A stretch of 64,000 nt of DNA from Streptomyces endocoffeicus (GTDB taxonomy: Bacteria > Actinomycetota > Actinomycetes > Streptomycetales > Streptomycetaceae), in contig NZ_JAERRG010000004.1 in NCBI RefSeq assembly GCF_016741935.1, positions 124,001 to 188,000 of the forward strand. Reading direction: 5' to 3'. Positions within the stretch are counted from its first letter, which is position 1. The number at the start of each line of letters is the position of its first letter. The notes beneath the pieces are model-generated. The model saw nothing but the letters and a program-made list of their open reading frames with translations. It did not search any database and had not been told where the DNA came from. This document shows, one piece after another, positions 8,055 to 17,115 of this stretch. The position numbers and the translations under genes are program-made.

Positions 8055-11000
8055 GTGAGGCGAAGCAAGCCGGACCCCGCGCAAGAGGCGCGAGGGAACT
8101 TCACCCCGCCGCCGCGTACAGGCACAGCGGCGTCGCCCGCCGAGGCAGTGGAGCCACCCGCACCCAGTGGTGGCCGGATCTCCCCTCGGAACTGGCGGGT
8201 GCGCGGCCGGCTGTACGCGATCCTGCTCATCCCCGTGCTCGTCGCCCTGGTCTTCGGTGGCTTCCAGGTCGCCTCATCGGTCTCCACCTGGAACGAGGCG
8301 CGGGACGCCGAGCGCACCGCCCAGGTCGTCCGGGCCGCCACCACCTACGCCCACGCCCTGGTCAACGAGCGCGACCTGACCGCGGGACCGTTGCTCAGCG
8401 GCACCAACGAGGCCACGGTGTCCAAGGCCCGGGCCGCCAGCGACGCGGCGAAGAAGGATTTCGACAAGGCCGTCGCCGACATGCCGCAGACGCCCCCCTT
8501 GAAACGCCGCCTCAAAGCGTTCAGAGCCAGCGAACCGCAGCTGGCCGCCCTGCGCCGGAACGCCTACACCGACCGCCTCGGCGGGGTGAAGACCGAAGAG
8601 GGCTATGTCACCGTCGAGCACGGGCTGACCGAGTTCGCCAATGAACTGGGCCTGGGCACCGGCAATATCACGTCATACGGCCGTACCGTCTACGCGGTAT
8701 CCCTGGCCAAGGGCGCGGAGTCGCTGCAGCGCTCCATCGGCACCCATCTGCTGGTGAAGCCCGGCCCGTCCGCGACCGACCGCAAGACCCAGCTCACCGC
8801 CTTCACCTCGTACGTCTACCTCGAGGGCATCGCGCTCGGGGAGTTCGAGGCCGCCGGTACCCCGCAGGACGTGACCCGGCTCGAGGACACCCTCACGGCG
8901 GCGGAGAAGCGTGCGCAGACGCAAATCGCCGAGGCGAAACGGAAGGCCGAGGCGGGCGGGAAGAAGTTCGTGGCACCGCCCGGCATGGACACGATGCTCA
9001 AGGCCATGGGCAGCGGTGCCAGTCCCTCCGCGCTGGCCGCCCAGGGGATCACCCCGGACGCCTGGTTCAACGCCTCCACGATCAAGTTCAACGCCTACCG
9101 GGACGTCGAGCAGACCCTGGTGAACAAGGCCGTGGACGAGGCGGCGCAGATCTCCTCGGACGCCCGGCGCGATGCGATCGTGAACGGCGCGATCGTGGTG
9201 CTGGCGCTCCTCGCCGCCTTCTTCGTGGCCGCCCGGATGGCCCGCTCGATGAGCCATTCGATGCGGCAACTGCGCAACGCCGCCTTCGACGTCGCCGAGA
9301 ACCGGCTGCCGGCGGTGGTCGGCCAGCTCTCCCGCACCGACCCCGGACGGGTGGACACCCGGGTCAGCTCGATACCGATCAACACCCGGGACGAGATCGG
9401 CGAGGTGGCCCGCGCCTTCGACCAGGTGCACCGCGAGGCGATCCGGCTCGCGGCCGAGCAGGCGATGCTCCGCGGCGGCGTCAACGCGATCTTCACCAAC
9501 CTTTCCAGTCGCAACCAGGGACTGATCGAGCGGCAGCTGACCCTGATCTCCGAACTGGAGAACCGGGAGGCCGATCCGGACCAGCTGGAGCACCTCTTCC
9601 GGCTGGACCACCTGGCCACCCGTATGCGGCGCAACGGCGAGAACCTCCTGATCCTCGCGGGCGAGGAGCCCGGCCGGCGCTGGAACCAGCCGGTGCCGCT
9701 GATCGACGTGTTGCGGGCCGCCTCCTCGGAGGTGGAGTCCTACGAGCGGATCGAGCTGGCCGGGATCTCCGAGAGCGAGATCCACGGCACCGCGGTGACC
9801 GACCTGGTGCACCTCCTGGCCGAGCTGCTGGAGAACGCCACCACCTTCTCCTCCCCGCACACCAAGGTGCGGGTCACCTCGACCCGGCTGCCCGACGGCC
9901 GGGTGGTGGTGGAGATCCACGACAAGGGCATCGGCCTGACCGCCGAGGACTTCGCCGACATCAACCACAAGCTGGCCAATCCGCCGACGGTGGACGCCTC
10001 GGTGTCCCAGCGGATGGGCCTGTTCGTGGTCGGCCGCCTCGCCGACCGGCACGGCATCCGGGTCCAGCTGCGCCCCTCCGGGGAGCTGGCGGGCACCACC
10101 TCGCTGGTGATGCTGCCCGAGGCGATCACTCACGGCGGTGGCGGCGAGGAGCTGCCCCAGGACGACTTCACGGTCTCCCGGATCGTCCCCGAGCCGCAGC
10201 CCGCGCCCGTCTACGAGGACGTGGCCGAGCTGTCCTCGCGCACCGCCGCCGAGCTGGGCTTCGACGACTCCGCCTACGAGCGGGACCAGGGGCAGAACCA
10301 GTTCCTGGGCCAGTACAGCGGAATGGGGGCCACCCCGCCCGAGCAGGATCCGCGGCATGACCAGGCCGCTTCCGACCCGTTGGCGCAGTCCGGTTACCAG
10401 AATTCCGCCTTTACGCAACCGGAAGCGGATTACACAACTCAAACGGAATCCGAACAGCAGCCGTACATCGGCTACAACTCACCCTCTCAGCAGGGAGAGT
10501 GGGGCGATTCCGGATCTTTCGAGATGCCCTACGCGTCGCAGTTCGGGACCGAAGCGGAATCAGGACCCAGCGCTCCCGAAGTTTCTCGGGACCGCGTAGA
10601 GTTCCACCGTCCGGGCCCTTCCCCGAGCGGAATCCACTCGATGACCGACGCCGGGCTTCCGCGTCGTGACAAGCAGTGGCAGCCGTCCGAGGAGACAGGG
10701 GCGCAGGGGATGATCGGGGACCCGACGGCGCCCGTGGCGCCGGAGCGGCCCTATCAGGCTCCCCAGCAGCAGGAGGACGGTGTCCCGTGGCAGTCGGAGA
10801 ACGACCAGCGCTGGCACCGTGCCGAGCGGCTGCGCGAGCCGAAGGCCGGCGGGGTCACATCGTCCGGCCTGCCCCGCCGGGTGCCCAAGGCCAATCTGGT
10901 CGAGGGCGCCGCGGAGCCGACCGGACAGAGCGGCCCCCAGGTCTCCCGCGCCCCGGAGGACGTCCGCGGCAGGCTGAGCAATCTGCGCCGCGGCGTCCAG

Positions 11001-11093
11001 CGGGGGCGCAACGCGGGATCCGGGACCTCCGGGCGTGACCAGCATGACCAACAGGGCTTCGGCCCCGGCAGCACCTACGATCAGGAGCGTTAG
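8055..11093 (+). CDS. cvnA2: Conservon 2 sensor-kinase-like protein CvnA
   Basis: About 1012-aa paralogue of CvnA1. The N-terminus VRRSKPDPAQEARG is followed by a first membrane helix (LYAILLIPVLVALVFGGF, about 55-75), a helical sensor domain, a second helix (AIVVLALLAAFFVAARMA), HAMP and a GHKL ATPase domain (ELLENATTF, HDKGIGL). The pseudo-H-box reads NLSSRNQGLIERQL, again without an evident histidine. The extracellular domain and C-terminal linker are strongly diverged from CvnA1, whereas the kinase-like core and the last about 85 residues (TSSGLPRRVPKANLVEG) are conserved. GTG 8055 has AGAGG at the same distance as in cvnA1. The TAG stop is followed one base later by the cvnB2 GTG. Confidence 0.9.
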   Translation: MRRSKPDPAQEARGNFTPPPRTGTAASPAEAVEPPAPSGGRISPRNWRVRGRLYAILLIPVLVALVFGGFQVASSVSTWNEARDAERTAQVVRAATTYAHALVNERDLTAGPLLSGTNEATVSKARAASDAAKKDFDKAVADMPQTPPLKRRLKAFRASEPQLAALRRNAYTDRLGGVKTEEGYVTVEHGLTEFANELGLGTGNITSYGRTVYAVSLAKGAESLQRSIGTHLLVKPGPSATDRKTQLTAFTSYVYLEGIALGEFEAAGTPQDVTRLEDTLTAAEKRAQTQIAEAKRKAEAGGKKFVAPPGMDTMLKAMGSGASPSALAAQGITPDAWFNASTIKFNAYRDVEQTLVNKAVDEAAQISSDARRDAIVNGAIVVLALLAAFFVAARMARSMSHSMRQLRNAAFDVAENRLPAVVGQLSRTDPGRVDTRVSSIPINTRDEIGEVARAFDQVHREAIRLAAEQAMLRGGVNAIFTNLSSRNQGLIERQLTLISELENREADPDQLEHLFRLDHLATRMRRNGENLLILAGEEPGRRWNQPVPLIDVLRAASSEVESYERIELAGISESEIHGTAVTDLVHLLAELLENATTFSSPHTKVRVTSTRLPDGRVVVEIHDKGIGLTAEDFADINHKLANPPTVDASVSQRMGLFVVGRLADRHGIRVQLRPSGELAGTTSLVMLPEAITHGGGGEELPQDDFTVSRIVPEPQPAPVYEDVAELSSRTAAELGFDDSAYERDQGQNQFLGQYSGMGATPPEQDPRHDQAASDPLAQSGYQNSAFTQPEADYTTQTESEQQPYIGYNSPSQQGEWGDSGSFEMPYASQFGTEAESGPSAPEVSRDRVEFHRPGPSPSGIHSMTDAGLPRRDKQWQPSEETGAQGMIGDPTAPVAPERPYQAPQQQEDGVPWQSENDQRWHRAERLREPKAGGVTSSGLPRRVPKANLVEGAAEPTGQSGPQVSRAPEDVRGRLSNLRRGVQRGRNAGSGTSGRDQHDQQGFGPGSTYDQER

Positions 11094-11094
11094 T

Positions 11095-11517
11095 GTGAGC
11101 CCGATGAGCCAGGCGGCGCAGAACCTGAACTGGTTGATCACCAACTTCGTGGACAACACCCCCGGGGTGTCCCACACGGTGGTGGTCTCCGCCGACGGAC
11201 TCCTTCTGGCGATGTCCGAAGGCTTCCCCCGTGACCGAGCCGATCAACTGGCGGCGGTGGCCTCCGGCCTGACCTCGCTCACCTCCGGAGCCTCCCGCAT
11301 CTTCGAAGGCGGCGTGGTCAACCAGACCGTCGTCGAAATGGAACGAGGCTTCCTCTTCATCATGTCGATCTCCGACGGATCCTCCCTCGCCGTGCTCGCA
11401 CACCCCGACTGCGACATCGGCCTCGTCGGCTACGAGATGGCCCTGCTGGTCGATCGCGCGGGCAACGTCCTCACCCCGGATCTCCGCGCGGAATTGCAGG
11501 GCAGTCTTCTCAACTAG
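11095..11517 (+). CDS. cvnB2: Conservon 2 roadblock/LC7 protein CvnB
   Basis: 140-aa roadblock/LC7 protein identical in amino-acid sequence to CvnB1. DNA identity is total from 11125 to 11480 and then collapses: the final 12 codons differ at nearly every synonymous position. GTG 11095 is preceded by the AGGAG embedded in the last codons of cvnA2. Identical roadblock subunits mean that homodimers and mixed dimers between the two conservons cannot be told apart and are likely to form. Confidence 0.95.
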   Translation: MSPMSQAAQNLNWLITNFVDNTPGVSHTVVVSADGLLLAMSEGFPRDRADQLAAVASGLTSLTSGASRIFEGGVVNQTVVEMERGFLFIMSISDGSSLAVLAHPDCDIGLVGYEMALLVDRAGNVLTPDLRAELQGSLLN

Positions 11518-11536
11518 CAAACATGGAGTGCGTTTC

Positions 11537-11566
11537 GCGCCACCGCGCCATAGGGTGCGGTGGCGC
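11537..11566 (+). other. Hairpin between cvnB2 and cvnC2
   Basis: 10-bp perfect arms (11537-11546 and 11557-11566) around a 10-base loop. A shorter hairpin (6662-6683) sits at the same place in conservon 1. A role in transcript processing or partial termination is possible; the sequences are unrelated. Confidence 0.45.
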
Positions 11567-11599
11567 GACCGGCAAGACAGGCGAGTTGGAGGAGGACAC

Positions 11600-12262
11600 G
11601 TGGCAACGCCCCCTAGCGGATATCCGTACGCCCACGGGCAGCCGTCCGAGCAGCGCGGAGAGGGCCCAGTGAAGCGCTACAACTTCCCCTCCACACCCAG
11701 CCGCCAGGCCCGCTCTCCACAGCAGCCGGAGCCCCAGCGGGAGCAGCAGCCCCCGCGACGGGAGCCGCAGCGGCACCAGCAACAGCCGTACACGCCCTCC
11801 TACGCGCCTCCCGGGCCGTCGGAGGGGTCCTGGTACGACGCGCCGCCCGCGCCCCGTATCGAGCCCGTACAGCCGCCTCAGCGCCCCGCCCCGGAACCTT
11901 CCTCCCCCGCGGGCGGTACTCATAACCCTCTGGTGCGCCCGTACGCCATGACTGGGGGCCGGACCCGGCCCCGGTACCAGCTCGCCATCGAGGCGCTGGT
12001 ACACACCACGGCCGACCCCGCTCAGCTCCAGGGCCAACTGCCCGAGCACCAGCGGATCTGCCACCTGTGCCGCGAGATCAAGTCGGTCGCCGAGATCTCC
12101 GCACTGCTCACCATTCCTCTCGGCGTAGCCCGCATCCTCGTAGCCGACCTGGCCGAGGCGGGGCTCGTCGCGATCCATCAGCCCGGCGGCGACGAGACCG
12201 CCGGCGGTCAGCCTGACGTGACACTGCTCGAAAGGGTGCTCAGTGGACTTCGCAAGCTCTAG
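11600..12262 (+). CDS. cvnC2: Conservon 2 DUF742 protein CvnC
   Basis: 220-aa DUF742 protein; residues about 105-220 match CvnC1 (LVRPYAMTGGRTRP, ICHLCREIKSV, IPLGVARILVADLAEAG). It differs by a Gln/Pro/Arg-rich N-terminal extension of about 90 residues that is probably disordered. GTG 11600 lies behind GGAGGAGG. The C-terminal codons overlap cvnD2 exactly as in conservon 1, and the 48 bases 12218-12265 are identical to 7110-7157. Confidence 0.93.
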   Translation: MATPPSGYPYAHGQPSEQRGEGPVKRYNFPSTPSRQARSPQQPEPQREQQPPRREPQRHQQQPYTPSYAPPGPSEGSWYDAPPAPRIEPVQPPQRPAPEPSSPAGGTHNPLVRPYAMTGGRTRPRYQLAIEALVHTTADPAQLQGQLPEHQRICHLCREIKSVAEISALLTIPLGVARILVADLAEAGLVAIHQPGGDETAGGQPDVTLLERVLSGLRKL

Positions 12263-12821
12263 CGGTGCAGCCCGCTCCACCACCTCCGCGAAAATCGTGG
12301 TGGCGGGCGGCTTCGGCGTGGGCAAGACCACGTTCGTCGGCGCGGTCTCGGAGATCAACCCGCTGCGCACCGAAGCCGTGATGACCTCCGCCTCGGCGGG
12401 GATCGACGATCTCACCCACGCGCCGGACAAGACCACCACCACGGTGGCCATGGACTTCGGCCGCATCACGCTGGACCAGGACCTGATCCTGTATCTGTTC
12501 GGCACGCCCGGCCAGGACCGGTTCTGGTTCATGTGGGACGACCTGGTCCGCGGTGCCATCGGCGCGGTCGTCCTGGTGGACACCCGCCGCCTCGCCGACT
12601 GCTTCCCGGCGGTCGACTACTTCGAGAACTCCGGGCTGCCGTTCGTCATCGCCCTCAACGGCTTCGACGGGCACCAGCCCTACAACCCCGAAGAGGTCCG
12701 CGAGGCCCTGCAGATCGGCCCCGACGCGCCGATCATCACCACCGACGCCCGCCACCGCAGCGAGGCCAAGAGCGCGCTGATCACCCTGGTCGAGCACGCC
12801 CTGATGGCCCGGCTGCGCTAG
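12243..12821 (+). CDS. cvnD2: Conservon 2 GTPase-like protein CvnD
   Basis: 192-aa P-loop protein, nearly identical to CvnD1 after the first 20 residues: GGFGVGKTTF, TTTVAMDFG, FGTPGQDRF and the same NKxD-lacking FVIALNGF strand. It is translated from GTG 12243 within cvnC2. Bases 12294-12412 match 7192-7310 with a single mismatch, whereas other parts carry ordinary synonymous divergence. A strong terminator follows. Confidence 0.94.
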   Translation: MDFASSSGAARSTTSAKIVVAGGFGVGKTTFVGAVSEINPLRTEAVMTSASAGIDDLTHAPDKTTTTVAMDFGRITLDQDLILYLFGTPGQDRFWFMWDDLVRGAIGAVVLVDTRRLADCFPAVDYFENSGLPFVIALNGFDGHQPYNPEEVREALQIGPDAPIITTDARHRSEAKSALITLVEHALMARLR

Positions 12822-12843
12822 CCGAGGCCGACGGCGGAAGCCA

Positions 12844-12878
12844 AAATCCCCTGCTCTCCGAAGGAGAACAGGGGATTT
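12844..12878. terminator. Strong bidirectional terminator
   Basis: Perfect 10-bp outer stem (12844-12853 with 12869-12878) plus an inner 5-bp stem closing on a GAA loop. It lies 22 bases after cvnD2 and before the convergent accE gene, so it can serve both directions. Confidence 0.85.
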
Positions 12879-12970
12879 GTGCGTTTCAGCGGGCCTTGCC
12901 AGGTTCAGCGGGCCCGCTCAGGTGTCCGGGCGGTGTGCGGCCGTCCGGGCACGGCGGCGCCGGTGGGCGC

Positions 12971-13210
12971 TCAGCCCTGCCAGCTGTGCGGCGCGCTGAA
13001 CGCCGGGCGGCGCTCCAGACGGCGCCAGCGGGCGGCGCTGCGGCTCGGGCGGGTGGAGCCGGCGGCCCGGTGAGTGCCGGCGGCCGCGCGGGCGAGCAGC
13101 ACCGCGGTGACCGCGGCCAGCTCCTCGGCGTCGGCGTGACCCTTCTCGACCCGGACCAGGGTGGCCGCCGCCGCGGCGGCGGGATCGGCGATATCGCTGG
13201 GTGTGCTCAC
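12971..13210 (-). CDS. accE: Acyl-CoA carboxylase epsilon subunit
   Basis: 79-aa small subunit of the actinobacterial acyl-CoA carboxylase. An acidic, helical N-terminus (TLVRVEKGHADAEELAAVTAVLLAR) is followed by a Arg/Pro-rich segment and the terminal aromatic motif PAFSAPHSWQG, typical of epsilon subunits. It starts at GTG 13210, 56 bases downstream of the beta-subunit gene on the same strand, so the two form an operon. In characterised complexes the epsilon chain stimulates the beta core. Confidence 0.9.
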   Translation of the reverse strand: MSTPSDIADPAAAAAATLVRVEKGHADAEELAAVTAVLLARAAAGTHRAAGSTRPSRSAARWRRLERRPAFSAPHSWQG

Positions 13211-13266
13211 GGTTTTCTCGTCTCCCTTGTCGCGCGGGTCCCGCGCGAGGTCATGAACGTGCGGGG

Positions 13267-14850
13267 TTACTGCGGCGGGTTGCCGTGCTTGCGGGACGGC
13301 AGGTCGGCGTGCTTGTCGCGCAGCATCGCCAGGGACCGGATGAGGACCTCACGGGTTTCGGACGGGTCGATCACATCGTCGACCAGCCCCCGCTCGGCCG
13401 CGTAGTACGGGTGCATCAGCTCGGACTTGTACTCCTTGACCATGCGGGCGCGCATGGCCTCGGGGTCGTCGGCCCCGGCGATCTGACGGCGGAAGATCAC
13501 GTTGGCGGCGCCCTCGGCACCCATCACCGCGATCTCGTTGGTCGGCCAGGCGTAGGTCAGGTCGGCCCCGATGGACTGGGAGTCCATCACGATGTAGGCG
13601 CCGCCGTACGCCTTGCGCAGGATGACGGAGATCCGCGGCACGGTGGCGTTGCAGTACGCGTACAGCATCTTGGCGCCGTGCCGGATGATCCCGCCGTGCT
13701 CCTGGTCCACACCGGGCAGGAAGCCGGGCACATCGAGGAAGGTGATCAGCGGGATGTTGAAGGCGTCGCACATCTGGATGAAGCGCGCGGACTTCTCCGA
13801 CGCCTCGATGTCCAGCACCCCGGCCAGCGACTGCGGCTGGTTGGCGATGATGCCGACCACCTGGCCGTCGAGCCGGGTCAGCGCGCAGATGATGTTGGTC
13901 GCCCAGCGCTCGTGGACCTCGAGGTACTCGCCGTCGTCGACGATCTCCTCGATGACCTTGCGCATGTCGTACGGCCGGTTGCCGTCGGCCGGGACGAGGT
14001 CCAGCAGCGAGTCGCCGCGCCGGGAGGCCGGGTCGTCGGACTCGACGGTCGGCGGGTTCTCGCGGTTGTTCTGCGGCAGCAGCGACAGGAGGTAGCGGAC
14101 CTCCTCGAGGCAGGTCTCCTCGTCGTCGTAGGCGAAGTGGCACACACCCGAGGTCTCGGCGTGCACATCGGCGCCGCCCAGTCCGTTCTGGCTGACCTTC
14201 TCGCCCGTCACCGCCTGGACCACATCGGGTCCGGTGATGAACATCTGCGAGGTCTCCCGGACCATGAAGACGAAGTCCGTCAGCGCCGGGGAGTACGCCG
14301 CGCCGCCCGCGCACGGGCCGAGCATCACGCTGATCTGGGGGATGACACCGGACGCCTTGGTGTTCCGCTGGAAGATGCCGCCGTAACCGGCGAGCGCCGA
14401 GACGCCCTCCTGGATACGGGCACCGGCGCCGTCGTTGAGGGACACCAGCGGCGCCCCGGCCGAGATGGCCATGTCCATGATCTTGTGGATCTTGGTGGCG
14501 TGGGCCTCCCCCAGCGCCCCGCCGAAGATCCTGAAGTCGTGTGCGTAGACGAACACCGTCCGTCCGTGGACGGTCCCCCAGCCGGTGACGACACCGTCGG
14601 TGTAAGGCTTCTTGGCCTCGAGCCCGAACCCGGTCGCACGATGCCGCCGCAGCGGCTCCACTTCGTTGAAGGACCCCTCGTCAAGCAGCAGATCGATCCG
14701 CTCGCGAGCCGTCAGCTTCCCCTTGGCCTTCTGAGCCTCGGTCGCCCGCTCGCTCGGGCCGCGCCGAGCCTGCTCGCGAATCGCGTGCAGCTCGGCGACG
14801 CGCCCGCGAACGTCACTCGCCTCAGCAGGCGCACCTTCGAGATTGGTCAT
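13267..14850 (-). CDS. accB: Acyl-CoA carboxylase beta subunit (propionyl/acetyl-CoA carboxylase)
   Basis: 527-aa carboxyltransferase subunit that moves carboxyl from carboxybiotin on the alpha subunit to acetyl- or propionyl-CoA, supplying malonyl- and methylmalonyl-CoA. Both crotonase-type halves are complete: GPCAGGAAYSPALTDF in the N-terminal half and GGAYIVMDSQSIGADLTYAWP in the C-terminal half, ending with SRKHGNPPQ. Start ATG 14850 (MTNLEGAP) was chosen over an in-frame site 14 codons upstream because it fits Streptomyces PccB N-termini. A TTGACA-like box on the minus strand at 14892-14887 lies in the leader. Confidence 0.95.
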   Translation of the reverse strand: MTNLEGAPAEASDVRGRVAELHAIREQARRGPSERATEAQKAKGKLTARERIDLLLDEGSFNEVEPLRRHRATGFGLEAKKPYTDGVVTGWGTVHGRTVFVYAHDFRIFGGALGEAHATKIHKIMDMAISAGAPLVSLNDGAGARIQEGVSALAGYGGIFQRNTKASGVIPQISVMLGPCAGGAAYSPALTDFVFMVRETSQMFITGPDVVQAVTGEKVSQNGLGGADVHAETSGVCHFAYDDEETCLEEVRYLLSLLPQNNRENPPTVESDDPASRRGDSLLDLVPADGNRPYDMRKVIEEIVDDGEYLEVHERWATNIICALTRLDGQVVGIIANQPQSLAGVLDIEASEKSARFIQMCDAFNIPLITFLDVPGFLPGVDQEHGGIIRHGAKMLYAYCNATVPRISVILRKAYGGAYIVMDSQSIGADLTYAWPTNEIAVMGAEGAANVIFRRQIAGADDPEAMRARMVKEYKSELMHPYYAAERGLVDDVIDPSETREVLIRSLAMLRDKHADLPSRKHGNPPQ

Positions 14851-15180
14851 GCATTGACGGTACGTTCCCGGACCCCCGGAAACGCATGTCAATTCCCTAC
14901 AACGTCAGGGGCGTTTTGGTGGGCAGGCGGAACAGAACTGGACAGCGGCTTTCCCACTACCTGGTGTCCTAAAGGACTATCGGCCCTGTCGGCACCCCAC
15001 AAACCTCCAGGCCGTGACGGTGCGGGGGGCGGACGCGACCACCCGGATGGGCGCCGTCCGCCGGAGCGGCCGTGCGGCCGGATCGGGCAACGGAGCACGT
15101 CGGCCGCGCTCCGCTCCCCGCACCCTACTCCGGCGGCCGCCGGAGCCGCACCATCCGCATATCCGCACTATCGGCCGGTG
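14851..15180. other. Intergenic region between accB and cimA
   Basis: 330 bases without a gene. The left part is the accB leader. Near 14970 is the palindromic string GTCCTAAAGGAC. A perfect 18-bp loopless palindrome (CTCCGGCGG and its complement) at 15128-15145, 36 bases downstream of cimA, may terminate cimA. Confidence 0.45.
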
Positions 15181-16779
15181 TCACTCCTGCGGGTCCACTC
15201 CGGCCCGCAGCAGCCCGTAGGCGTAGGCGTCGTCCAGCGCCTGCCAGGACGCGGCGATCACGTTCTCCCCGACGCCCACGGTCGACCACTCCCCCTGGCC
15301 GTCCGCGGTGGAGACCAGCACCCGGGTCGTGGACTCGGTGCCGTGCTTGCCTTCCAGGATGCGGACCTTGTAGTCCACCAGCTCCATCGTCGCCAGCTGC
15401 GGGTAGATCCGCTCAAGACCCACCCGCAGCGCCCGGTCCAGCGCGTTGACCGGGCCGTTGCCCTCCGCCGTGGCGACGATGCGCTCGCCCTTGGCCCACA
15501 GCTTCACGGTGGCCTCGTTGGCGTGGGTGCCGTCCGGGCGGTCCTCGACGATCGCCCGCCAGGACTCGACGCGGAAGAAGCGGCGGGGACGGCCCTCGAC
15601 CTCCTGGCGCAGCAGCAGCTCGAAGGAGGCGTCGGCGGCCTCGTAGGTGTAGCCCTCGAGCTCCCGCTCCTTGACCCGCTGCACGATCCGGCCCACCAGC
15701 GCCCGGTCGCCGCCGAGGTCGATGCCCAGTTCCCTGCCCTTGAGCTCGATCGACGCCCGTCCGGCCATGTCGGAGACGAGCATCCGCATGGTGTTGCCGA
15801 CCCGCTCGGGGTCGATGTGCTGGTACAGGTCCGGGTCGACCTTGATCGCGGAGGCGTGCAGTCCGGCCTTGTGGGCGAAGGCGGAAACACCCACATAGGG
15901 CTGGTGAGTGGAGGGTGTCAGATTGACGACCTCGGCGATCGCGTGCGAGATCCGGGTCATCTCCTCCAGGGCGCCCTCCGGCAGCACCCGGCGGCCGTAC
16001 TTGAGCTCCAGGGCCGCGACGACCGGGAAGAGGTTGGCGTTGCCCACCCGCTCGCCGTAGCCGTTGGCCGTGCACTGGACGTGGGTGGCGCCCGCGTCCA
16101 CGGCGGCGAGGGTGTTGGCGACCGCGCAGCCGGTGTCGTCCTGGGCGTGGATGCCCAGCCGCGCCCCGGTGTCGGCCAGCACGGTGCGGACCACCGCGTC
16201 GATCTGGCCGGGGAGCATGCCGCCGTTGGTGTCGCAGAGGATCACCACCTCGGCGCCCGCCTCGTGGGCGGCGGAGACGACCTGCTTGGCGTAGCCGGCG
16301 TTGGCCCGGTAGCCGTCGAAGAAGTGCTCGCAGTCAAGGAAGACCCGGCGGCCCTGGGACCGCAGATAGGCGACGGTCTCCCGGACCATCGCGAGGTTCT
16401 CCTCGAGCGTGGTCCGCAGGGCCAGCTCCACATGGCGGTCGTGGGACTTCGCCACCAGGGTGATCACCGGTGCCCCGGACTCCAGCAGCGCCTTGACCTG
16501 GGCGTCGTCCTCGGCGCGCACCCCCGCCTTGCGGGTGGCGCCGAACGCCACCAGCTGGGCGTGTTTGAAGTCGATCTCGGCGCGGGCCCGGGCGAAGAAC
16601 TCCGTGTCGCGCGGGTTGGCGCCGGGCCAGCCGCCCTCGATGAAGCCCACGCCGAAATCGTCCAGGTGACGGGCGATGGTCAGCTTGTCCGCGACCGTGA
16701 GGTTGATGCCCTCGCGCTGCGCTCCGTCGCGCAGGGTGGTGTCGAAGACATGGAAGCCGTCGTCGGGCAGATCCTTCAT
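15181..16779 (-). CDS. cimA: Citramalate synthase
   Basis: 532-aa enzyme of the isopropylmalate/homocitrate synthase family that condenses pyruvate with acetyl-CoA to (R)-citramalate, giving a threonine-independent route to 2-oxobutyrate and isoleucine. The catalytic HMGL-like domain begins FDTTLRDGAQREGINLT, with the metal-binding HAQDDTGCAVAN and GNANLFPV motifs; the C-terminal regulatory (LeuA allosteric) domain occupies about 390-530. The length and the TTLRDGAQ signature favour CimA over LeuA. It lies downstream of ilvE on the same strand, with an attenuator-like terminator between them. Confidence 0.92.
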   Translation of the reverse strand: MKDLPDDGFHVFDTTLRDGAQREGINLTVADKLTIARHLDDFGVGFIEGGWPGANPRDTEFFARARAEIDFKHAQLVAFGATRKAGVRAEDDAQVKALLESGAPVITLVAKSHDRHVELALRTTLEENLAMVRETVAYLRSQGRRVFLDCEHFFDGYRANAGYAKQVVSAAHEAGAEVVILCDTNGGMLPGQIDAVVRTVLADTGARLGIHAQDDTGCAVANTLAAVDAGATHVQCTANGYGERVGNANLFPVVAALELKYGRRVLPEGALEEMTRISHAIAEVVNLTPSTHQPYVGVSAFAHKAGLHASAIKVDPDLYQHIDPERVGNTMRMLVSDMAGRASIELKGRELGIDLGGDRALVGRIVQRVKERELEGYTYEAADASFELLLRQEVEGRPRRFFRVESWRAIVEDRPDGTHANEATVKLWAKGERIVATAEGNGPVNALDRALRVGLERIYPQLATMELVDYKVRILEGKHGTESTTRVLVSTADGQGEWSTVGVGENVIAASWQALDDAYAYGLLRAGVDPQE

Positions 16780-16880
16780 GGTTGGTCTGGCTCCTGTCGG
16801 ATGGATCTCGGTCTACCGGAATATCCGGTTCCGCGCCCTCCTATGATCCCTCACGCTTCGCCTCCGGCGGGATGGTCCGG

Positions 16881-16915
16881 AAAACGAAAAGACCCCTCGC
16901 GGGTGCGAGAGGTCT
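16881..16915 (-). terminator. Attenuator-like terminator upstream of cimA
   Basis: 11-bp stem with one G-U pair (arms 16905-16915 and 16890-16900), 4-base loop, then TTTTCGTTTT on the transcribed strand. It lies 110 bases before the cimA start and 200 bases after ilvE. A T-tract of this kind is unusual in this window; the only other clear case is the ilvB attenuator. Confidence 0.7.
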
Positions 16916-17115
16916 GCGCGCGGGTCTGGGGCACGGTGGCCGCCTGTACCGGGTCGTACGGGCGGTCACTGCGGACCGGCGCGCCTGCTGCCAATAATCA
17001 TGACGAACGAGAGCACGGAGGCAGTCTGGCACATTCCGCCCCCGCGCTCCCATCCGTCTCAGGATGCGAACCTCCGGTGTCAACGAGGTGACGCCCGCAG
17101 GTCGGCCCAGGGGGT

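Noticed and set aside
13201..17091. Plus-strand open frame of 1296 codons opposite accB and cimA
   Set aside because: Antisense shadow of two well-supported minus-strand enzymes; its translation is Arg/Gly/Val-rich with no domain and no ribosome binding site.
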